Shown here piece by piece: positions 7,003 through 12,608 of a stretch of 12,608 nt of DNA. The stretch covers positions 1 to 12,608 of the forward strand of contig PKSW01000130.1 in assembly GCA_002869465.1 (NCBI GenBank), given 5' to 3'. Every line of letters begins with the position of its first letter. Within the stretch, counting starts at the first letter, position 1. Both the position numbers and the translations under genes were made by a program. This stretch comes from Marinilabiliales bacterium. GTDB lineage: Bacteria; Bacteroidota; Bacteroidia; Bacteroidales; F082. Under the pieces are notes generated by a model. That model saw only the letters and a program-made list of their open reading frames with translations. It ran no database searches and was not told the origin of the DNA.

Positions 7003-9426
7003 TTATTTGGGCAACCTGAGTTTTGTGAGTTTTAAATTATTATACCTGAGTATATTCCACCCTTTATTCTCGTAATTATGATCTTTCCCACAATCAGCAA
7101 ATTGATAAATATTCTGGGTCATGTCCATTGAAAAATCCGAAATACATCTTTCAAAACGTTTATCAATATAAAATAAAGATGAAAGAAAATAATAGGTAAC
7201 ATCAAAACCTGTAAAACCAGTTAAGCCGGGTTCAGTTTTGTATTGAGCCCTGAACTTATAGATCACATCCTGTATTCTTTCCTGCTTGTAATCGACATGA
7301 GAAGATGTAAAATAGGTCAGGTTTAGATTACTGGCCTGGTATTGATCAATTTCATCAAAACGGTCCCAACTGGGCATCCCGATCAATTGGATATCAAAGG
7401 TATCTCTCTGTTCGTTCAACCTGTTCATCACATCCATCACAAAGGCTTTATTATCGCTGTACACGATGACCAAATTCTCCCTTAATGGAGATGCCTTTTT
7501 ATAAAATGGATAAAGGCTGTCGACAGCATAATTAATTTTTGTGACGGTATTGTCGAAAATTGTTTTTCCGTCCATACGCATTGACAACATATCCGGGTTT
7601 ATTTCACGTCCTTCAAATTTAAATATGGGAATTGGACTATTGGAATTGTAATTTTCATCTCTTTTTGCCACGCCAACACCAAGTTCAAATAATTCGCTGT
7701 TTTCGATTAAAACTTTATCCGGAATAGTTTCAGAGATCATATTTTGCAATTCAATTACTTTATCAGCGTCCTTGTAAGCAGTTTGTGTGATGAGAAAAAT
7801 ATTGGCATCTTCATAATAAGCGGGCAGTAATTTTTGCAGTATTTCTACCTGGTACTTTTCGCCCGGGTTAACCTTAAAAACCGTTTTATAGGTTTGGATG
7901 ATCTCATCACGGTAGGAAAACGGGTTTACAATGGTTATCCCGAAATTACCGGCAAAGAGAGCCACCTGGTCAAAATTACGACTGAAAAACGGCCCGATGA
8001 TCAGGTCCATCTCTCGCAGATTTCTATCCTTTAACACTTTGGCCGTTTTCGTTATACTCTGGTCCACATCATACACATAAAGTTCAACATGCATTCCTTG
8101 CTTCTCCAGTGAATCGATAGCAATAAGCGCACCTTCATAAAATTTAATGAACCGGAAAGGATTAAAATTATCCTGGTCGTTGAGCATAAACTGAGCTGTA
8201 TCTAGATCTTTGATCTCTTCCAGGTAGAAAGGGATCATCAGTGCTACTTTAAAAATGCGTTTTGTATCTGCTTTGAATATTTTCCGGCAATCCATATCTG
8301 TTTCTTCTCCAGCTTCTTCAATCACCACTTCTTCACCATCGACATGTATATCCAGTTCCTTTTCAGGTTCAGGTTTGGTAAGAATGGCTTTATCCCCTTT
8401 GGGAATATTCACCTTCTCCCCCGCACTCAGGCGGTTCTCAATACCGGGATTTGCATCGCGTATTTCATAAGCCGGTATACCATATAATTTCGCTACTTTG
8501 TTGAGCCTGGTTCTCGAAGGCACTGTAAATACGAGATATTCATCATCTACAGCTTTTTTAGGTATTCGAATGATCTGTCCTTCACTTATATTTTCGGTGA
8601 GTCCTTCATTGGCTATAAAAAGATCTTTAACCGTCAGTCCGTATTGTCTTGAAATGCTATACAAGGTTTCTTTATTTTTAACCCTGTATTGAATATACTC
8701 AGGTTTTTCCTCTTTTATCTTTTGTTGCGGAATTCTCAGTCGGTCGCCCGTCTGAACAGTATTGCCGAGTCCGATATTAACCGCTTTTAACTGCTTAACA
8801 TCCACCTCATACTCCTGCGCAATGCTTGCTGTTGTTTCGCCAGGCTTAACTATATGCCTGAAATCGGGAACTACTGGAATTTTCGGATCGAAACTTACAG
8901 TTTCAATTGGAATATCTGCTTCCGGCTCAACATCAATCCTAAGATCAGAAACGCCATCCAGTTTGTTAAACGCTGATTCAGCAGGGATCTTCAGGTATTC
9001 CCCTTCCCGAAAAGGTGCTGTGATGTCCCTGTTGGCTTTACGGATATATTCCTCCGGGATATTGTAGGCTTTGGATAAAATTTTATAGTTTTCACCCGAT
9101 TCAGCTATATGATAAAAAAATTCAAAGTCGGCAAACTTCAATTCCTTATTCAGCTCTGTTTCCTTACTGATCACAGGTATCCACAACTGCTGATCTATTG
9201 AAATACTTTGTTTGCTTTCTGTATTTTCAAAATAGATTTCATCAACTGTTACATCATATACTTTTGAAATGGAATACACCGTTTCACCTGATTGCACCGT
9301 GTGAATATAAAACCGTTTGCCATCCCTTACTTTGACTATTTGTGATTTCTCGATGGCTATATGTTGCTGTGCCTGAAAGCTTAGTGCCGCTAACAGCATT
9401 ATGAAACTAATAATTAACTTCTTCAC
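7003..9426 (-). CDS. secreted protein with five LysM domains and a periplasmic-binding-protein fold
   Basis: Secreted protein of about 807 residues. The start is uncertain: the frame is open from a TTG at 9459, but the GTG at 9426 gives a textbook signal peptide (VKKLIISFIMLLAALSFQA, cut before QQ), and the TTG lies inside a sequence that looks like a -7 promoter box (TATTTTTG, 9457-9464). Counting from the GTG, LysM peptidoglycan-binding domains lie at about 40-84, 104-148, 190-233, 246-289 and 298-342; the first and fourth are the most typical (HTVQSGETVYSISKVYDV; RVKNKETLYSISRQYGL). An acidic linker follows (about 355-380). From about 390 to near the end comes a type-I periplasmic-binding-protein fold (FKVALMIPFYLEE, FYEGALIAIDSLEKQGM, LIIGPFFSRN, VNPFSYRDEI, GFTGFDVTYYFLSSLF). 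Such proteins are labelled 'ABC transporter substrate-binding' by similarity, but no transporter genes lie here. The MORN lipoprotein follows after 12 bases. Role inferred: an envelope protein docked on peptidoglycan. Confidence 0.88.
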   Translation of the reverse strand: MKKLIISFIMLLAALSFQAQQHIAIEKSQIVKVRDGKRFYIHTVQSGETVYSISKVYDVTVDEIYFENTESKQSISIDQQLWIPVISKETELNKELKFADFEFFYHIAESGENYKILSKAYNIPEEYIRKANRDITAPFREGEYLKIPAESAFNKLDGVSDLRIDVEPEADIPIETVSFDPKIPVVPDFRHIVKPGETTASIAQEYEVDVKQLKAVNIGLGNTVQTGDRLRIPQQKIKEEKPEYIQYRVKNKETLYSISRQYGLTVKDLFIANEGLTENISEGQIIRIPKKAVDDEYLVFTVPSRTRLNKVAKLYGIPAYEIRDANPGIENRLSAGEKVNIPKGDKAILTKPEPEKELDIHVDGEEVVIEEAGEETDMDCRKIFKADTKRIFKVALMIPFYLEEIKDLDTAQFMLNDQDNFNPFRFIKFYEGALIAIDSLEKQGMHVELYVYDVDQSITKTAKVLKDRNLREMDLIIGPFFSRNFDQVALFAGNFGITIVNPFSYRDEIIQTYKTVFKVNPGEKYQVEILQKLLPAYYEDANIFLITQTAYKDADKVIELQNMISETIPDKVLIENSELFELGVGVAKRDENYNSNSPIPIFKFEGREINPDMLSMRMDGKTIFDNTVTKINYAVDSLYPFYKKASPLRENLVIVYSDNKAFVMDVMNRLNEQRDTFDIQLIGMPSWDRFDEIDQYQASNLNLTYFTSSHVDYKQERIQDVIYKFRAQYKTEPGLTGFTGFDVTYYFLSSLFYIDKRFERCISDFSMDMTQNIYQFADCGKDHNYENKGWNILRYNNLKLTKLRLPK

Positions 9427-9459
9427 AGTGATTGGATTCTTTTCGTAAACCTGATTCAA

Positions 9460-9607
9460 AAATAAAATAAACCGTTAGATGAACGAGCAGATCAATTGAA
9501 TTGTTGTAAACAGGTTTTTAAATATCCGCTGAAATCATTTAAAATCACGAGCACAACACAGCCACACTCATTTCACACTCGCACTCACACCCAAACCCAC
9601 ACCTCTT
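9460..9607. other. 148-base gap after guaA with a C/A-rich tract
   Basis: No gene is visible. From 9545 to 9606 the plus strand is almost entirely A and C, with repeated CACACTC and CACTCACAC-like words. The guaA mRNA strand is therefore G/U-rich just after its stop codon and has GGG runs. I find no clear hairpin terminator, so guaA transcription may continue into the LysM gene. A minus-strand TATTTTTG (9457-9464) could be a -7 box for the LysM gene but lacks a matching TTG at the right distance. Confidence 0.6.
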
Positions 9608-11137
9608 TTATTCCCACTCTATGGTTGCTGGTGGTTTGGAGCTGATATCGTACACCACCCGGTTAACGCCTTTTACCCTGTTGATGATCTCGTTGGAAAC
9701 TTTGGCCAGAAAACTGTACGGTAATTGCGACCAGTCAGCCGTCATGCCATCGGTGGAGCCGACAGCACGCAGGGCTACTACATTTTCATAAGTTCTTTCG
9801 TCGCCCATCACGCCTACCGACTGAACCGGCAATAATACAGCCAGCGCCTGCCATACTTCATCGTATAGGTTGTATTTTTTCAATCCGCTGATAAAAATAT
9901 GATCCACTTCCTGTAAGATCCTAACACGCTCCCTTGAAACAGCGCCGATGATACGGATACCAAGCCCGGGTCCGGGAAATGGATGACGGTTCAGGATCAA
10001 GGGTGGCATTCCAAGCGCCCTGCCAATTCTTCGCACTTCATCTTTGAACAAAGTATTCAGTGGCTCGACCACTTTGAGTTTCATAAAATCGGGCAGCCCG
10101 CCGACATTGTGGTGCGATTTAATGGTAGCAGAAGGACCCTTCACTGAAACAGATTCAATCACATCAGGATAGATGGTTCCCTGTGCCAGCCATTTAACAT
10201 CTTCAATACGATGTGCTTCACGGTCGAATACCTCGATAAATGTATTCCCGATCGCTTTTCGCTTCGCTTCAGGTTCTTCAACGCTTTCCAGTGCATTCAG
10301 GAAATGATCAGCAGCATCAACACCTGTAACATTCAAACCGAGATCCTGGTATGAATGCAGTACATCATCAAATTCATTTTTACGCAGCAAACCATTATCT
10401 ACAAATATGCAATGCAGGTTTTTACCAATGGCCTTGTGCAGCAATATGGCAGCAACCGACGAATCAACACCACCTGAAAGACCGAGCACCACTTTATCAT
10501 TTCCCAATTGTTTTTTTAAAGAACTGACTGTTGTTTCGATAAACGAATCGGGCGTCCAGCTTTGTGAACAACCACAAATGTCCACTACAAAATTCGACAG
10601 CAATTTTGCACCTTCGGTAGTGTGATATACTTCCGGGTGAAACTGGATACCATAGGTTTCTTCTTCCTTAATTTTATACCCGGCCACTTCTACATCAGAG
10701 GTGCTGGTGGTTTTTTCAAAATTTGAAGGCAGTTTCAGAATGGTATCTCCGTGCGACATCCATACCTGGCTATTCTCCGACACGCCCTTCATCAAAACAC
10801 AATCCGGGTGAATATAACCCAGGTTGGCCCTGCCATATTCGCGTATTTCCGAAGGCAACACTTCACCGCCATCAAACTGCGCCAGGTATTGAGCGCCATA
10901 ACAAACCCCAAGCAAGGGCATCTTTCCACGGATGTTTTCAAGGTCTGGAATGGGTGCATCTTCGTCACGCACAGAAAAAGGACTGCCAGATAAAATCACT
11001 CCTTTAATATCGTTATTGATAGTCGGTATTTTATTAAATGGATGAATTTCACAATATACATTTAACTCCCTCACCCTTCGGGCGATAAGTTGTGTGTATT
11101 GTGATCCGAAATCGAGAATAAGTATGGTTTCTTGCAT
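9608..11137 (-). CDS. guaA: GMP synthase (glutamine-hydrolysing)
   Basis: Last step of guanine nucleotide synthesis: XMP + glutamine + ATP gives GMP + glutamate + AMP + PPi, in the cytosol. The 509-residue protein is complete and of usual length. The N-terminal class-I glutamine amidotransferase has its nucleophile in GVCYGAQ (Cys79) and the rest of its triad in GIQFHPEV (His167, Glu169). The ATP-pyrophosphatase domain carries the PP-loop SGGVDSS (221-227), then QGTIYPDVIES and KSHHNVGGLPDFM. The dimerisation domain includes RHPFPGPGLGIRIIG and ends in the typical KPPATIEWE. The ATG at 11137 is the natural start (MQETILILDFGSQYTQLIARR). A -7-like box ends only 4 bases before it, so the mRNA may have almost no leader. 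It is divergent from the small membrane protein gene and upstream of the LysM gene on the same strand. Confidence 0.98.
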   Translation of the reverse strand: MQETILILDFGSQYTQLIARRVRELNVYCEIHPFNKIPTINNDIKGVILSGSPFSVRDEDAPIPDLENIRGKMPLLGVCYGAQYLAQFDGGEVLPSEIREYGRANLGYIHPDCVLMKGVSENSQVWMSHGDTILKLPSNFEKTTSTSDVEVAGYKIKEEETYGIQFHPEVYHTTEGAKLLSNFVVDICGCSQSWTPDSFIETTVSSLKKQLGNDKVVLGLSGGVDSSVAAILLHKAIGKNLHCIFVDNGLLRKNEFDDVLHSYQDLGLNVTGVDAADHFLNALESVEEPEAKRKAIGNTFIEVFDREAHRIEDVKWLAQGTIYPDVIESVSVKGPSATIKSHHNVGGLPDFMKLKVVEPLNTLFKDEVRRIGRALGMPPLILNRHPFPGPGLGIRIIGAVSRERVRILQEVDHIFISGLKKYNLYDEVWQALAVLLPVQSVGVMGDERTYENVVALRAVGSTDGMTADWSQLPYSFLAKVSNEIINRVKGVNRVVYDISSKPPATIEWE

Positions 11138-11141
11138 GCAG

Positions 11142-11149
11142 CAAAGATA
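11142..11149 (-). promoter_or_regulatory. possible guaA -7 promoter box
   Basis: TATCTTTG on the minus strand matches TAnnTTTG exactly and is followed by CTGC and then the guaA ATG. If used, transcription would start at or within a few bases of the ATG, giving a leaderless or nearly leaderless mRNA. No TTG is found at the normal -33 distance, so the call is tentative. Confidence 0.35.
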
Positions 11150-11195
11150 AAATATATCCGCTCCCGAACTTTAGTGAAGATCTTTTTTTAAACAA

Positions 11196-11227
11196 TTTGA
11201 CAGCTGGCTCGATTTACTATAAATTAG
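11196..11227 (+). promoter_or_regulatory. promoter of the small membrane protein gene
   Basis: TTTG (11196-11199), 20 bases, then TAAATTAG (11220-11227), one mismatch from TAnnTTTG. The start would be near 11233, only about 6 bases before the ATG at 11239. The TTG at 11197, which could be mistaken for an upstream start codon, would be part of the -33 box. Confidence 0.4.
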
Positions 11228-11238
11228 CAAATAAAAAA

Positions 11239-11733
11239 ATGACGAAATCAACCAGAAATAAAAAGCGGAAAAAGTGGGCGAATTATAAACCACTCATCAT
11301 CATATCCATAGTCCTAATTGCTATCGTTGCAGTTTCAGTTGTCATCGGTTATTTTCTGACAACAGAAGAATCGCTTGAGGATCTCAAATCGATAGAACAG
11401 AATGAGCCGAAAGATACCAAAGCATTGGAATCTGTCAAAACACTTTTGGAAGGTACATGGGTAAGCAATTATGATGGTGCCATACTATCGATAAACGGAT
11501 TAACTTATAACCTTGATCTCCCTTCAGTTGACGCATCTGTTTCAATAAAAGGCACGCTGGCAGTTGAACAGAACCTGGTTACTTTTATAAATTCAAATGG
11601 CGACGAGGTTTGCCGGAATATGGAAGGCCATTACCAATTTACTTTTAATGAAGATGAAGTGTCCTTTAAACTGATCAAAGACACTTGCGACAGCAGGAAA
11701 GAACGGATGACCATGAGTTGGTTTAAGCTCTAA
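11239..11733 (+). CDS. membrane-anchored calycin/lipocalin-like hypothetical protein
   Basis: Protein of 164 residues that I do not recognise as a named family. The ATG at 11239 (MTKSTRNKKRKKW) is preferred over an in-frame TTG at 11197, which falls in the likely -33 box. Layout: a lysine/arginine-rich N-terminus (1-17), one membrane span (about 18-40, LIIISIVLIAIVAVSVVIG), an acidic linker (41-68), then a small beta-rich domain. That domain begins LLEGTWVSNYDGAILSI and continues with VTFINSNGDEVCRN, EGHYQFTF, VSFKLIKDTCDSRKERM and a final MSWFKL. The order of 'G-W', 'G-Y-F' and 'L-D-C-x-x-R' elements looks like the lipocalin-like (calycin) barrels found in many bacterial extracytoplasmic proteins. 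Cys125 and Cys150 could pair. The positive N-terminus suggests that the domain is periplasmic. Its last 4 bases overlap the end of the convergent M23-type gene. Confidence 0.7.
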   Translation: MTKSTRNKKRKKWANYKPLIIISIVLIAIVAVSVVIGYFLTTEESLEDLKSIEQNEPKDTKALESVKTLLEGTWVSNYDGAILSINGLTYNLDLPSVDASVSIKGTLAVEQNLVTFINSNGDEVCRNMEGHYQFTFNEDEVSFKLIKDTCDSRKERMTMSWFKL

Positions 11734-12608
11734 TAATACAAAATTACCTCGTAAGCCTCTTCATTCCCTAGCATATCTTCAATTTGAAGTTTAAAAGTAT
11801 TTTCTCCCTTTAGCAATCTGTTGTCATAATTGTAAGTAAGCATCTGTTTTTTGGCATCGTATTCCATTATGATCCACTGTCCGTTTATGGTACCTCTGTA
11901 TTTTTTAATACCGGTTTCCTGATCCCGGATTTTCACCTGGATGCTTCGCTGCCCTGAAATATCTTTGCCTTTTCCTATATTTACAGGGATAATTTCAGGT
12001 GATACCGTGTCGACCATGATGAAATAATCACCAAAAGAACGCGACATCGCTGTTAAGCGTCCATCTTCCCATTTCGCGCTCAAAAACCCATAGCCACCAT
12101 TACCATTCGAATAAGCCAAATACATTTTATCTTCCAAGCCATCAGCTACTGAATCGGGCTTTATTTGAATATTGAATGCTTTATGAACTGGTGTGAACCG
12201 GTTATGCACTTTGTAAACTGGTGAAAATGATTTTTCTGAAGAATCAACGGTCAGGTTAAAATAAAAGGACCTGTAAAAGGCATGGGCAGGGAATGACAAG
12301 CTAATGTTACCATCTGATAATTTGTTAACTTTTGCCATATCGAAGTAATTTCCAGGATATACCCGGCTCAAGCCTTCCTGAATGGTTTCTTCATCCGATT
12401 CTGATAGAACACGGAAAACTAACTTAGCCTTGTTATCGTATGCATCATTTACCTTAAAAACGACGTTGTGTTCAAGGGAGTCGTTAAAATCGACAATACC
12501 ATTTGATGTTACATGCTGATATACGTCGAGTAAATTATTGGTATCCACTTCCGTCCTTACTAATCTTCTTTTCTTTTTCTGGTAATAGCTATAATCAATC
12601 AGGCTGTT
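11730..12608 (-). CDS. C-terminal part of an M23-type metallopeptidase (N-terminus beyond right edge)
   Basis: The reading frame is open from the right edge to a TAG at 11730, giving 292 residues. A GTG at 12548 could be taken for a start but is probably internal, because the frame continues upstream without a stop (NSLIDYSYYQKKKRRLVRTE). The sequence matches what I know of the long C-terminal region of Bacteroidota M23 (lysostaphin-type) peptidases. It has an 'x-x-IDY ... R' segment, a beta-sandwich part (EHNVVFKVNDAYDNKAKLVFRV), a middle segment with MYLAYSNGNGGYGFLSAKW and SRSFGDYFIMVDTVSPEI, and a last Ig-like domain (VKIRDQETGIKKYRGTING, then QWIIMEYDAKKQMLTYNYD and DMLGNEEAYEVILYY). The catalytic HxH domain should lie upstream, outside the window; without it the peptidase call is inferred from architecture. 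It converges on the small membrane protein gene with a 4-base overlap. Confidence 0.75.
   Translation of the reverse strand, partial: NSLIDYSYYQKKKRRLVRTEVDTNNLLDVYQHVTSNGIVDFNDSLEHNVVFKVNDAYDNKAKLVFRVLSESDEETIQEGLSRVYPGNYFDMAKVNKLSDGNISLSFPAHAFYRSFYFNLTVDSSEKSFSPVYKVHNRFTPVHKAFNIQIKPDSVADGLEDKMYLAYSNGNGGYGFLSAKWEDGRLTAMSRSFGDYFIMVDTVSPEIIPVNIGKGKDISGQRSIQVKIRDQETGIKKYRGTINGQWIIMEYDAKKQMLTYNYDNRLLKGENTFKLQIEDMLGNEEAYEVILYY

Noticed and set aside
9404..9419. A fourth operator-like sequence (AACTAATAATTAACTT) near the start of the LysM gene
   Set aside because: The right arm does not match TTAGTT, the dyad is broken, and it lies within the signal-peptide coding sequence.
9545..9606. CRISPR-like or tandem-repeat array in the C/A-rich tract
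   Set aside because: The repeated words are short and irregular; there is no repeat-spacer periodicity and no cas gene.
10407..11007. Plus-strand open frames inside guaA
   Set aside because: guaA is complete with all catalytic motifs in the minus frame; these frames are by-products of its codon use.
12546..12548. GTG as the start of a 272-residue stand-alone protein
   Set aside because: The frame continues without a stop to the window edge, the preceding residues fit the same protein family, and no signal peptide follows the GTG.

Overview
The window looks like a piece of a Bacteroidota chromosome, probably from the Bacteroidales/Marinilabiliales side. This rests on several signs: promoters fit the Bacteroidota pattern (TTG, about 19-20 bases, TAnnTTTG), most starts lack a Shine-Dalgarno sequence, and the protein types are typical of the phylum. 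Those types are an M56 sensor carrying TonB C-terminal domains, a LysM protein with a periplasmic-binding-protein fold, a MORN-repeat lipoprotein, and the C-terminal half of a Bacteroidota-type M23 peptidase. I see no rRNA, tRNA, insertion sequence, integrase, phage gene or CRISPR array. The content is mostly core and cell-envelope genes.

Layout from left to right: (1) nhaA, a Na+/H+ antiporter, on the minus strand and cut by the left edge. (2) A divergently transcribed outer-membrane PagL-like lipid A deacylase homologue. (3) A perfect palindromic, probably bidirectional terminator, then gdhA (glutamate dehydrogenase) on the minus strand. (4) A two-gene plus-strand operon encoding a BlaI/MecI-type repressor and a BlaR1-like membrane metalloprotease with two tandem TonB C-terminal domains. 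Its promoter is flanked by two copies of the palindrome AACTAA-N4-TTAGTT, and a third copy lies just after the operon. (5) A minus-strand run of guaA (GMP synthase), a five-LysM plus periplasmic-binding-protein-fold protein, and a MORN-repeat lipoprotein. (6) A small plus-strand membrane-anchored calycin-like protein. (7) The C-terminal part of an M23-type peptidase on the minus strand, cut by the right edge.

The most interesting part is the BlaI/BlaR1-like module. It has no beta-lactamase or other obvious target beside it, so it is probably autoregulated and may control genes elsewhere. Its operator differs from the TACA/TGTA core known from Firmicutes BlaI/MecI. Inside the sensor gene, a strong AAGGAGG sits 6 bases before an in-frame ATG-ATG followed by a lipoprotein-like signal sequence. 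The gene could therefore also yield a separate lipoprotein carrying only the two TonB domains. The remaining envelope genes suggest roles in lipid A, peptidoglycan and cell-surface maintenance, but they do not form one recognisable pathway. All functional calls come from reading translations by eye; no database search was made.
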